A stretch of 64,000 nt of DNA from Zelopaecilomyces penicillatus (taxonomy: Eukaryota; Ascomycota; Sordariomycetes; Hypocreales; Pseudodiploosporaceae), in NCBI GenBank assembly GCA_005765155.1, contig VCCP01000004.1, positions 4,712,001-4,776,000 of the forward strand, in the 5' to 3' direction. Shown in pieces: positions 24,805-36,947 of the stretch. The stretch's first letter is position 1. Each line of letters starts with the position of its first letter. The notes below the pieces were generated by a model. That model was not told the DNA's origin, did not search any database, and saw nothing but the letters and a program-made list of their open reading frames with translations. Position numbers and translations under genes: made by a program.

Positions 24805-26780
24805 ATTGAGAGGCCTTGGAGGGGTAGTGGTGGTGGTGGGATACTGTTGGTTGGTATCTATCTAGATGGATGAATACGGGGGGAACTAGAGTGGAAAAAT
24901 AAGAAGAAAAAAGGCCCAACTGGTATTTACCCTCAGCCTTGAATGGCACAACGAGGGTTTTTGTTCACGAAAAAGACAACAGCCTTGTTAATAGCGGAGT
25001 TTTGACAGACACACTTTCGACATCCTCCGCCGCTCTACTAGCTAGGGAGTTTCGCTCCCGCATGGCCATTTTGGTCAGATTACATGGCAAGTGGATTATT
25101 AATTGGCTTCTCTCCTCCACCCCACTTCCGCCTATGCGCAAAGTTCCAAAGTTCTAGAGCTTACCACCACCACACGCGAATAGTACAAACGGGTCTCAGG
25201 CCGGCCTGTCCATTTTGAAGGCGTTTGCTCCATGGTGCCCCCCCTGACATGGGCAAAACACCCCGCAGTCAATGTAGCAGTAAATCAGGCTTGGCGTATG
25301 AATGAGGTGATTGGAACATGTAAATGTGGAATCTTTATTAGAGAAATAGAAGAAAAGAGGAAAATTATGTTAGCAGGCGATTCGGAAGATGAGGCCTAAA
25401 GGTTTCTTCACCACTATTCTTAACCCATATAGAATGCCGTGGAACTTGAAAGTACAATGAAAGCGACCGCCCGTGTCTGAACAAACAAACAAACCCTTAT
25501 TGTCAATCCCATTGTGTGTCGCACAGCGGCTATTGCTTGCTCTAGAATGCCCTCGGCCTCGATGCAAGCGCCTATTGACAACTGCTAAAAATACAACAAC
25601 AAAACATTCTTGGTTGGAAAACGACTCGATCCCGCTGTCTAGGCGCCATCCCGTCCAACTACCTACGCTCCGTATGCGACCACCTTTCCTAGCCAGTTTT
25701 GCCCTGAGACCTTCTGTAGCATTTCAACGCCTGCAGGGCCCTGTGGCGTCCCAAATTAGCAGATCTATCAAGGCCGATCGCTGCTGGGCAAGAAGTACAG
25801 TACGTACCTAGCAAGTAGTGGAGATCGCACCCAAGCAAATTTATGTGTGGCTAACCCGCGTTTACTGATAGGGCGCGATCGCCATTACTTGCACCCCCCC
25901 ACTGTACCTACCTAAGCGGCTTAGTAGCCCGTACTTCCCCCAATCCCATGTAATGCAAGTGAGAAATCATCGCGACCAACGGCTTTTTTCATCCCAAAAC
26001 ACCGCGGGGGCCAACAGCTGTGCCAGGTGGCACTGTCAAACAAGGCAGATCTCAGAGGCCGCTCTCAAAACCGAGAACAAGGGCGAACCAACTCTTCTGC
26101 TTTTTCTGCACCTGCTGCGCCTGTTCCTGGCTGCCTGCGTATCAGTCACGTGCCCCGCCAATATCTGCTTCAAGACACAAGCTGGTAACGCGACTTTCCA
26201 CCACCCCCACTGAAACCCGATTCCACATCCTGCGACTTGGATCATTGACCTACCTACCTATGCATCACTAGGATCATCATCTCAAGTGCGCTGCGGGACG
26301 TCATAACTTCATCTCAATATTTACCCTACTGCGCCATCGGGTTTTAGTCGTAACTGCTGCTGCCAGTTCAACAACGGCTTGCCACACTGGAAATCCTCGC
26401 TTTATTTTAACTGTCATTAATCCGGGATTAAACCAGTATAATCTGTGCTTTTTACCTTCTTTCTAATTCTTGGGCCCTGGGGGCGCTGATTTTTCTTCTT
26501 CACTCATGAAGCTACTTCATAACGGTGAGTTTTCTTCGTTTTCGTTTCTCGAGTTCTATTACAACAAACTCAAAGGCGGGTCATGATGCCTGGTTGGCTT
26601 CTTTCACCCATCTTCACTTCACCCTAGAACGCATGTGTTGCGCTTTTTTGCAACTATTTCCACTTTGCATTTTTTTTCTCTCAATCTTTCTTGTAGCTTC
26701 TTTTTTATATTCTAGCGGCCAATAGATATTCTAACACCATCATAGAGGGCCTCGCCTTTCATCTCTAAGCGTGGAGTTCA
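24805..26780. other. divergent promoter region and SNF2 gene leader
   Basis: About 2 kb between the divergent starts of glutathione synthetase and the SNF2 gene. No convincing gene. From about 26460 the plus strand is T/C-rich, as in fungal leaders. It contains a small upstream open frame from 26506 and a likely leader intron (see the separate entry). Confidence 0.6.
26506..26775 (+). promoter_or_regulatory. 5' leader of SNF2 gene with upstream ORF and probable leader intron
   Basis: An ATG at 26506 opens a short frame ahead of the main start at 26781. A good donor (GTGAGT at 26525) and acceptor (TTCTAG ending at 26715) would remove 191 nt. If spliced, the upstream frame becomes 23 codons and stops at 26766-26768, 12 bases before the main ATG. 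If unspliced it stops at 26581-26583 after 25 codons. Either form could restrain translation of the helicase; this is inferred from sequence only. Confidence 0.45.
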
Positions 26781-29700
26781 ATGGATTCCCTTCAACACAA
26801 TGACCCTTTCCTATGGGATGTTGGCGCGGTTTCCAAGGCGCTCTGCGCTCCAAACTCACCATGGATCAGAGACCCCACCGCTCTTGCTATACGGATAGCT
26901 GAAGAGGAGATCAGCGGTCGCCTACTTTTGACGTTTGAATATTTGTATTCTCGGATTGCGTTGATGGAGATTTTGGGCATGAAGACAGCTATTCAAAAGT
27001 TGGAGTTGGCGGAAGCGATTGTCAAACTTCAGAAAAGCAGCCCAGAATTTAAGCGGTGGAAGCAAGATTTTATGAAAGACGAGACTGCGCCAGTTGAGGC
27101 TGCGTCTTTGCTTGAAGGAGAGCCCAACCTTGTGTCAGAGCCCACGCCCTTGACGAATCTAAGCGAGGCGCCCGCAGAAGTCTCAGCAACTACAGCTTCA
27201 GAGACTCCTGCATCGCCCATTCAAGTCCCTGTGGTTGAATCTCAACTTCCACAGGGCCCTCCAGAGCAACCACCTGAGGATGAAAGACCTGTGAAGCGTA
27301 GGCGTATGGCACCTACGGTGTTGAGCAACGCCCCTCTCTCAAAGGAAGCAGCCAATATTCCTATCGAGGGCTTTATCTTTGGCAAAAACACCCGACTAGA
27401 TGAACTGGTGGCCGAGGAAGCAGCTTTTTCATGGGAACATCCGGACGCGCATGCCTACTTGGGAAGAGGAGCATTGAAGTCGTCTGCCATCAGAAGCGCC
27501 ACAACACCTGTGAGCTCTTACATCCTGGACTTGGATGAAATCAAGTTTGCCGTTCCTTATCCCAATAGTATCCCTCCTGGGCGCCGGCTAGCCGTCAGTC
27601 GAGTTTTGAGAAAGACTTTCATCAAAAATTCTCGAAAAGAGGCTCTTTTGGAACAAAATTTAGCCCCTATGAGGTCGCCGACACCTTCTGACGATGGCAG
27701 CGAGATTCTCAGCCTTCCAGATTCATGGGATGAGCAAACCCTCCGTGAAATGGCAGCTGAAGAGGCTGAAAGGGAGGATTTGGAACGAGAACAAGCCCGT
27801 CACCTAACACGCGACCGCGTCGAGGCTATTCTGAAAGATGCCCTGGAACAAATCAAAGTGGACTGGGAAGAGAGAAAACTTCCCAAGTGTCGACAAAAAG
27901 CTTATAAGTTATGGACAAAATCAAGGCGGCAGAGCACAGTAAAGGAAGACATTTACCAGGCTCGCTGCAAGATTGACCACTATGATCATCGAATCAAGAA
28001 AATGTGGGGAGAAATGCTTGATATGTCATGGCTCAAGGAATCCGAACTACGTTTTCAGACCAACATCTTTCAGCAAAATGTTGAGGACAGGCTTTACAAT
28101 GTATGGCTATACAGCCTTCTTGAGTCACGAGTAGAGCCACCTAAGCCAAAACCGGGCAACAGACCAAAGCCCTCGGTAGCTATCTCTAAGAAAACGAATG
28201 TCGATGATGAGCTGCTCACTAGCTCAGACGAAGACGATTTTATTGTGCCGGATGACGGTGATGATGTGCTTGGTGTTGAATTTGATGAGAGACCTCATAA
28301 ACCAAGTTTGCCACTCAGTCCAACCACATCCCTCCGAAATGAACATTCGATATATATTGATCTTACCCAAGCCGACTCACCACCTTATTCCCCCAAAGCT
28401 TTCTCCCCGGACCCCTTTGTCGATTTGACAAGTCCAATCAAGCAACCCGTGAAAACAGAGGAGAACCTTGCTAGTGCTGAACAAGAGTCTGATACTTTGA
28501 GGGGAAGTGCTCCTCCTCTGGAGGAGCTGCAAAACCTGAGGGCTATCGCTGAAATTTCCAGCGCTCAATGGGCTAGAGAGAATGACAGATGGAGATTACT
28601 GATAACCTTGCTGTGGAAACTCACCCAATGCCGACGCACTTGGGTATTCGACTTGATTCTCACCCAGTCTCCGACAGCTTGCTGGCAAGACTCAATCCAA
28701 AAACATGTGTCACAGCCACCCACTGCGGCTGATATTGGGCATGATCAAGGCCGAACATCTGCATTCGATTTGACACGCATCTTCCTAAGCTTTGTGCGGT
28801 GCAAGGTTTGCCGAGAGGATCGCACCATGACGATCAGCGCAAAGGACAAGAAGAAACTGCAACGCGGTCGGAATATATTTCAAAGATTCGTCGTCTTTAT
28901 CCAAGAGATTATGCCCAAATTCCCACAAGACAACCAAATTTTCAGAACAGATGCTTTTGATGCCGAGCTGGAAGGCGTTGATGACGATGATGATGAGCAA
29001 GGGCTTCGGGATGAGGAAGGCGGCACGTCTACAAAGCGAAGGCATGCTGCTCGTGAGATTGTCCAGAACAAAGACGCCGTTGACATGCGAGAACTGGCCA
29101 CAAGGCGTCAAAAGGAACAAGAAGCTCGTCGATCAAGACTCAGGACCAGACTTGCCAATATGGATGGCCCAGCTGTGACCAACGCGAGATTAATTATCAA
29201 CGATGCTAAACAGGAGCACCAGTCATTCATTTATGTGAATGACCACATTGGACGCAGGATCAAGTCTCATCAGATCGACGGAGTCCGTTTTCTTTGGGAT
29301 CACCTCATCACTGCTGCAGATGTCGGTCAGGGTTGCTTGCTAGCGCACACCATGGGCCTTGGAAAAACCATGCAGGTTATCACATTTCTTGTTACCGTAA
29401 TGGAAGCCTCCAAGTCTAGTGATGAACAAGTGCGAAACCAGATTCCAGAGAGTCTAAAAAACTCTAAAACTCTGGTGCTGTGCCCAGCCGGTCTTGTGGA
29501 CAATTGGATGGACGAGCTTCTCATCTGGACAACAGATGGTATTTTAGGAGACTTTTGCAAAATTGATGCACAATTGTCCGTGCCCGAACGGTATTCGACG
29601 GTTCAGAGTTGGAATAGCGAAGGCGGCGTCTTGGTCATTGGCTATGGTATGTTTAAGAATATCTGCGAAGGTGATAAGGAGATTGAAGATCTTCTACTGC

Positions 29701-32209
29701 AATCTGCCAGTGTTGTAGTCGCAGACGAGGCCCACTTTCTCAAGAACCCAAAGACAAAAGTCCACCAGGCATGCTTGCACTTCAAGACCCGAAGCAGAAT
29801 TGCATTGACTGGCTCTCCACTCTCAAATAACGTCGAAGAATATCACTCCATGATTGAATGGGTAGCGCCGAACTTCTTGGGCCCGCTGCAAGAGTTCCGT
29901 GACATCTATGCGACAAAAATCCATCAAGGGTTCTGGGGAGACAGTACGGCCTATGAGAGGCGAGTGGCCGCCAAGTTGCTGGAGGTATTGAAGCAAACCG
30001 TGTCTCCTAAAATCCATCGCGCCACAGTCAAGACTTGTCTAGCAAAAGATTTGCCACCCAAATCCGAGTACGTGATTTGTGTGCCTCCCACGCCTTTGCA
30101 GGTGCAACTCTACCAGTTATACATTGACAACATGGCCCATAACAGAATGCTGTTTAGCACTCTTAATGACCTTGCCCTTGTGTGCAACCACCCGATCTGT
30201 TTCCGCCAAAAAGCGACTGAAATCCGAAATGTTCTCCAGGGACGGACACCTGATATGAGAGAGAAAGAACCCTCATTTCCAAGTGAGATTATTTCAACGG
30301 TGCTTAAGGAGACAAATGGCCCTGGTCGGGACGACCCTAGGCTGTCATTGAAGGTTGAGCTCCTTCTGTTGATACTTGACGAAGCTCGCAAACTTCAGGA
30401 CAAGGTTCTTGTATTCAGCCAGTCGATCCCAACACTGAACTACCTTGAGAACTTGCTCAAAATGCAGCAACGCCGTGTTTGTCGATTGGACGGCAACACT
30501 GCAATTGGTAAACGGCAAGACATGATTAAACATTTTAATTCTGGAAGTCAGGAGGTCTACTTAATTTCAACAAATGCCGGCGGCGTTGGCTTGAACATTC
30601 AAGGAGCCAACCGGGTTGTAATATTTGATTTCAAGTGGAACCCGGTCAATGACCAACAGGCCATTGGCCGGGCCTACCGCATTGGTCAAGAGAAGCGCGT
30701 CTTTGTGTATCGCTTTCTCGTTGCAGGTACCTTTGAGGAGGACCTTCAAAACCAGGCAGTCTACAAGACCCAACTCGCATCTCGTGTGGTTGACCAGAAA
30801 AATCCCATCAGCCGATCTAACCGTGACTTGAAAAAGCTGTTTCATGCCATTGAGACGAAACCTGCTAGTGATCTGCAGCCATTCCTTGGAAAGGATGTCA
30901 TACTGGATAGGCTAATCAAGCACAAAACCAATGGGCAGGCAATTAGGCATATCGTCTCAACGGACACCTTTGACGAAGAAGACGCGCAGTACGATTTGAC
31001 AGCCGAAGAGAAGAAAGAGACTGAGACGATGGCACAAATGATCAAAATGCGACACTCCGACCCAGAGGGCTACCGAAAACTCAAAGCAGAGGAAGAACTT
31101 CGAGAGCAGAACCGTCTGAACTTGATGGCCGCTAGTGTCATGACCAGGAACTATCAACCCCCCAATATTCCAGGGTTGGCTGCCGTAGCACAAGCTGCAG
31201 CTGCACATGCTGCAGCTGTACATGCCACTGCGAGTCTACCAGCAGGATCCCAAGCTGTTGTGACACGAACATATTCTGAACAGGCCACTCCTGGACATGT
31301 TGTAACAGGGACAACTGTGGCTGCTACCACCCATAGGCTGGATGGAGCATCTGACCTGCCGAATGGCCGCCCGAGTTCTGCTCAACCGTCTGGATCTATC
31401 CAGGCTGGTACTCACGTATGCTGTTGTTTTCCAGTCGTCATTCTCGTTAAATGCTAATAATATCTAGGTTGATATCCCAACACCTCTTCCTATAACCGGA
31501 ACGAATACTTTCTTTGGCAGGGGGGGTTCGCAACAAAAACAACAACAACCTGTCACCCCGGTGCCATTGCCTATCCCGTCACCGCAAGCTTTGCGAGCGA
31601 CTGAGATTGCAACGAGAATCAAGGGTAGTGTATTTGGGGAGCCTCCAAAGCCAGCGATGGATCGGTTTCAGGCCAAGTTAATCGACGCTCTGTCGGGACT
31701 TCAACATCTTGGACTCCATAGTCTCACCGAGCCACGCGTTAAGATCGCGATGGGTTTAACACAGGCAATACAGCACGTTAGGAACGCACATGGTCTTGGG
31801 TTTCTCCCAGATAGACAACAGTGGCGTCTGCTTGAGCAGTATCTGGAACATGATCGGTTTGTCCTTGCGGCAACGTCAGGGTACTGGCGACCTGAATTTC
31901 TGGCCATGGTGGGAAGCGAAGAATTGAAGCTTCGTCTGAGTGTGCTGAATGGTCTGCCGGAAGCTGAGTTCAAAGCCCAGCTATTCCGGCCTACAATACC
32001 TTCAGATCCAGAAGTATGAGCCCCTCCCCTTTTTTGGTTGCAATTTTCTGTCTCATTATGTCGCTCTGGCACAACTGACTTTGGTGAAATGGAAGAATCT
32101 TCACAATATGGGCCGCTTGAATCTTCATTCACCGAGGGTTATGGAGGACATGCAAGCTATGCGTCAAGTTGTGGATAAGAGACAACGACGCCAGTTTGAA
32201 CGAATGTGA
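26781..32209 (+). CDS. SNF2-family DNA helicase/ATPase, ATRX/ARIP4 (RAD54L2)-like
   Basis: Exons 26781-31415, 31468-32013 and 32096-32209 give 1764 residues; both small introns are phase 0 (donors GTATGC and GTATGA). A helical N-terminal region (1-100) is followed by an acidic, Pro-rich linker with a basic KRRRM nuclear-type signal near 175 and Ser-rich acidic stretches. The ATPase core starts near 820: Walker A MGLGKT at 858-863, DEAH box D982-H985, and the helicase C part at about 1205-1325 with STNAGGVGLNIQGAN and the arginine-finger motif QAIGRAYRIGQ. The motor is split by an acidic insert around residue 735, as in ATRX-type remodelers. Such enzymes translocate on DNA to remodel chromatin or displace proteins. 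The C-terminal exons encode an Ala/Gln-rich region and a helical domain. The last exon (38 codons) rests on frame and splice signals alone. Rad54-like function is an alternative, but the large N-terminal extension favours the ATRX/ARIP4 group. Confidence 0.88.
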
Positions 32210-33572
32210 CGGCACATGACTTGAGATGGAAGTCAGTCAAAGCATGGCGCATGAATCGGGACAGATGGGCGCAGGCGAGCGATAACAGAATAACGTACGC
32301 ATCCTTGACTTAACTTTGGATGCATGGCGCGCATGGACACAACGATGATGCAATAGACGATTCTCGACTGAAATGAGCTACATCCGGTATATCGCGGGGA
32401 CAATCTGGCACTATGAATTGCATTGGGCGGGAAACACGGATACGCACTGGACCCATGGGAGGAGTAGACGGCGTTTGACGGTAGTTTGCTCTGGACATTT
32501 GGCACTGAATACCTTGCGTAACCACGGTTAAGGGGTTATTGATTACTTGAAAACAAAGGCATGGAGCATTGTGGCGTTGGGAGTTGGCGATAATACCCGT
32601 GTGATTAGTAGTTATCCAGACAGGAAGCAGATGGCATGAGATATTTGATACCCATACTTGATTTTGCTGCATTGCTCAGCTGCCGTTTAGCCTCATTGAT
32701 TGATGACGTGACTACAATGGCCGGCTTGACACCGGTATACTCTCTGCCCATACCAGCTCAATGGCTGTGTTGATGTTGGCCCTCTGTGCGTACGTACGTA
32801 CTCATCTATTGATCTCAATGAAATTCGAGCTAGGTACCTTTAGCTCAAGGTGGGCGAAGGCATAGGGAGGAGGAGGCTATAATAACGCAGGGAATTGAGT
32901 GGGCACAGGGGTCAGCCGGGTTAGAAACCAGCCGAGGCGGACGAACAAGCAAGACATGGAGGGTTGATGCGCAGCAGCCAATGGGAGGCAAGACAAAGGT
33001 AATTCCCCAGACAAAAAGATTGATGACACAAACTTGTCTGACTCTGTGTTCTCGGGTGGCGCGGGGGTACCGATGCAGTGAATTGGCTAGGGGGTCCAAA
33101 GTCACCTACAGTGGATGAAATCAGTGGCCGGCATTCGGGAAGTCGATAATAACTGACACCGTACATACTGTACGTCCGGGCAAAACGTGCCAACCAACAC
33201 TAACGACTCCAGGACTCTGACCTAACCTCTGCGTCCCCGTTTCTCTTCTTACTTTCTTAAAAAAAAACCCTCGTCCGTCTCTGCCCACGCTGAGATTTGC
33301 TCACAGTCACACCAAAATTTTAGCATTGCCGGCCCTCACGGCATTCTACACAATCTTGATTTGCAGGGTGTTGTTTGCAGAATATCACTCGAACTGTTTC
33401 GAGTTCGAGCAGCCCTCATATTTTGACCACCAACAACCAGCCTGTCCTTTTTTTGTTTGTCTTTGTCCGCCACCGCCAAATACAAAAACACCAAATCACA
33501 CCTCCGCCCAAAAATAAACAGCAGAGTGCTATCTCAAAACAAAAGCCTCAACATTGTTAACCAATCTTCACC
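32210..33572. other. intergenic region before the ALA synthase gene
   Basis: About 1.36 kb. No gene seen. The last 300 bases are C/T- and A-rich, typical of a leader, and hold a CCAAT motif in GTTAACCAATC about 20 bases before the start codon. A CGTACGTACGTA tract lies near 32788. Confidence 0.65.
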
Positions 33573-35500
33573 ATGGATACTGTTCTACGCCAGTCCAGGG
33601 CCATGTGTCCGTTCCTCAAGACCGCTTCGCCGGCTACGCTGCGCGCCTTGTCTACCACGGCTCGCCCCAAGGCCTCGCCCTGCGGCGGCACCATGACCAA
33701 GTTGCAGATCTACGCCCACCGTTGCCCCATCATGGGAAAGGCCATGGCGGTCCAGTCGTCCAAGTACGGCGCCGCTGCTGCTACTGGCATTCGTGCGTTC
33801 TCTGGCCAGGCCAAGAGCGGTGGTGGTAAAGCCAAGCTTCATACGAGCCGTAATCAGGAGGCTCGGGCTGTTGAGTCGCCGTTGCTTGATGCGCGCAAGA
33901 ATGGTAGGTTTACTGCAAACGGGGTAGAATTTGATGGATTGAATTGGCTAGTATGCTGACTTCTGCTGTTCTAGCCCATGTGCCGCCTACCATGTCGATG
34001 CACCGTAAGGACGCTGCTGCGATTGTCTCCAATGGTGCCGACTCTGCTGGCAAGTTCTCTTATGAGCAATTCTATACCGCCGAGTTGGACAAGAAGCACA
34101 AGGACAAGTCCTACCGCTACTTCAACAACATCAATCGCTTGGCCAAGGACTTCCCCCGCGCCCACATGTCCAACAAGGAGGACCGCGTCACTGTCTGGTG
34201 TGCCAATGACTATCTCGGCATGGGCAGAAACTCCCACGTTTTGAACACGATGCACCGGACCTTGGACGAGTATGGTGCCGGCGCAGGAGGCACGAGGAAC
34301 ATCTCCGGGCACAACAGACACGCAGTTGAATTGGAGGGGGCTCTAGCGAAACTTCATTCCAAGGAGGCGGCTCTCGTCTTTAGTTCTTGCTATGTGGCCA
34401 ACGATGCCACCCTGGCCACCCTGGGTAGCAAACTGCCCGAGTGTGTGATTCTGTCTGACAGCCTCAATCACGCCTCTATGATTCAAGGAATTCGGCACTC
34501 AGGGACTAAGAAAGTAGTCTTCAAGCACAATGATGTGGCAGACTTGGAGGCAAAGCTGGCGTCACTACCTCTGCACGTACCCAAGATCATCGCTTTTGAA
34601 TCCGTCTACAGCATGTGCGGATCAATTGGGCCAATCAAGGAAATCTGCGACCTAGCTGACAAGTACGGAGCCATTACCTTTCTCGATGAAGTTCATGCTG
34701 TTGGCATGTACGGCCCAAGTGGTGCTGGTGTTGCTGAGCACCTGGATTGGGAGGAACATGCTTCAGGCATGCCCCGCGGCACCATCATGGATCGTATTGA
34801 TATTATTACTGGTACTCTTGGAAAGGCATACGGCTGCGTTGGCGGATACATTGCTGGCAGCAACAAGCTGGTTGACATGATCCGGTCGCTGGCTCCTGGA
34901 TTCATCTTTACTACTTCTCTCCCTCCCGCTACTATGGCTGGTGCCAGGGCCTCGCTCGAGTATCAGATGGACTACGACGGCGACCGACGTCTTCAACAGC
35001 TTCATACCCGGGCAGTCAAGGAAGAACTTAATGCGCGCGACATTCCTGTGATTCCCAACCCCTCGCACATTGTGCCCATCCTCGTGGGCAATGCTGAGCT
35101 TGCCAAGGCAGCCTCAGACATGCTGCTCAAGGATCACCAGATCTACGTGCAATCCATCAACTACCCAACTGTGCCTGTTGGCCAGGAACGTTTGCGCATT
35201 ACCCCAACCCCCGGCCATGTCAAGGAATACCGCGACCAGCTCGTCGAGGCAGTCGACGAGATTTGGACCCGCCTGGGCATCAAGCGCACCTCGCAGTGGG
35301 CGGCCGAGGGCGGCTTCATTGGCGTCGGCGAGAAAGGCAACAACCCGGAGCCCCTGTGGACGGATAAGCAGCTCCGAATCGAACAGGCTGCCAAGGAGGT
35401 CAAGGCCGCTGGGGTGCAGGCCAATCGCCACGGCTTCACGGAGGCGCTGCTCGAGCGTGAGTCCAAGTCTGTCAACCAGGTTGCGGGGGCTGCAGTCTAG
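33573..35500 (+). CDS. hem1: 5-aminolevulinate synthase, mitochondrial
   Basis: Exons 33573-33903 and 33975-35500, with a 71-nt intron (GTAGGT, acceptor TCTAG), give 618 residues. The PLP enzyme condenses glycine and succinyl-CoA to 5-aminolevulinate, the first committed step of heme synthesis in the mitochondrial matrix. The N-terminus is basic and Ser/Ala-rich, a presequence, and contains Cys-Pro heme regulatory motifs (RAMCPFL near residue 10 and HRCPIMG near 50), which in other ALA synthases let heme block import or activity. The core shows NDYLGMG, the glycine-rich GAGAGGTRNISG, HNDVADLE, FDE-type LDEVHAVGMYG and the PLP lysine in TLGKAYG (Lys394). The C-terminal extension is typical of eukaryotic ALAS. 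Start context CACCATGG is optimal. No damage seen. Confidence 0.96.
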
Positions 35501-36947
35501 TGCCGCCCGGATGTGCACAACCCGAGGCAGGCTAACGCTGCATCGGGGGGCTTTCCCACATCTCGATTCCTTTCTCTTCTGGGTTCTGAGGTGGTATTTC
35601 GCGCCTGAGAAACCCCCTTTTTTTTTATTTTACCTACCATAGTGGCGCCTGCTTTGCAACCTCATGCAGCACGGCCCATAATAAACACTGTTGTGTGAAC
35701 CTGCATGTTTGCAGACACGACCTTGGATTAATATTTGCCTCCAATTGATTCGCCCGTGCTGATGCTGATGCCGATGATGCTGATTCTGATGGGAACTAGG
35801 ATGTGCACGGGCCCACTCCATTGAAATGTCCTTTCCTTGTCGTCGACTTTCGGCGCTCTTCCTCTTCCTTTCTCTCTCTTCCCTATTTCATCTGCAGATT
35901 GGGAAATATACATCAGAGCTAACTAAGCTTTAGTTTTGATTGAGGCGCATACTATCATTTATGCAAATCTTAAATTATCACCAGGCACTTAATCTGCTCG
36001 GTGCAGCACAGTGTCCTAAAGATACAAACCAATCAGATCTAGCGGAGTTTTGGTTACAGTGCAAACTATCAGTTGCACCCTTTCTCGCACTCAACATGAC
36101 ATCGGAACCGGAATATCAGAACGGAGTGAGCTGTGACTTCTTTGTCGCCTGAGATCCAAGGCTTGACATCTTCATGTAAACAACGTTCAAACACGTGCCG
36201 ACTCACGGAACTTCTGCCCCACAATTCCGCGTGGACGGACGTCCGGGCCAATATGCTTGTCCGACCGAACCTCTCAACATCGCGTTGCCTTTTGCCGAAA
36301 CGGCAGTTTCACGGTTCGTCCGGATCAGACTGTCGTTTGTCCAGATTTCTCTTGCCCATTAGCTTTAACCGGACTTTGTTCCCCAATAGAGACCACCTTG
36401 CTTTCCCATTTGCCATCATCCTCTTGCTCTTTTGTCTGTTCCTGGAAAGTTCCCCCGAGGCCCCAAATCCCCATCTTACTACTACCGGTACTCTGTATCC
36501 TCCTCTCTCAACCATCCAACGGGTTTCCCCAGCTTTTTTTTGAGCATCCCACTCGGCTCCTCCGTGTTCTTACCCCGGGGGCCCACCTAGTGCAAACACC
36601 CACCACCACCACCACCACCGGGGACCTAGAAAGAAACAGCACCAGAAAGAGAGATTGAGTGTGCAGTGTTGAGCCAAGCCAGCCCTACAATACACCTGCA
36701 TAAACATACGCGGAGACCAGGGGACTGGAACTAGCATGCATGGCAGGAAGCCCTGCCATGGTTGTGCTGGAATTCGAGATACCACCCCCCGTACTACAAG
36801 GTGTTACTACTGCCACCGCTATCCGTTGGCGGGCATAGCATTGTTGTTGGAAGAGAGAAGTAGAGAAGAAACAGCAGAGAGAGCCACCATTACTCTTTAA
36901 GCGGGGGAAGGCGTTTGGAATAACGCAACCTATACGAAAAACGAAAG
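35501..36947. other. intergenic region between ALA synthase and the Zn2Cys6 gene
   Basis: 1.45 kb, no supportable gene. A GATGCT/GATGCC-type hexamer repeat lies near 35756-35793, and CACCACCACC near 36600-36620. The last 400 bases probably contain the transcription factor promoter and leader. Confidence 0.6.
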
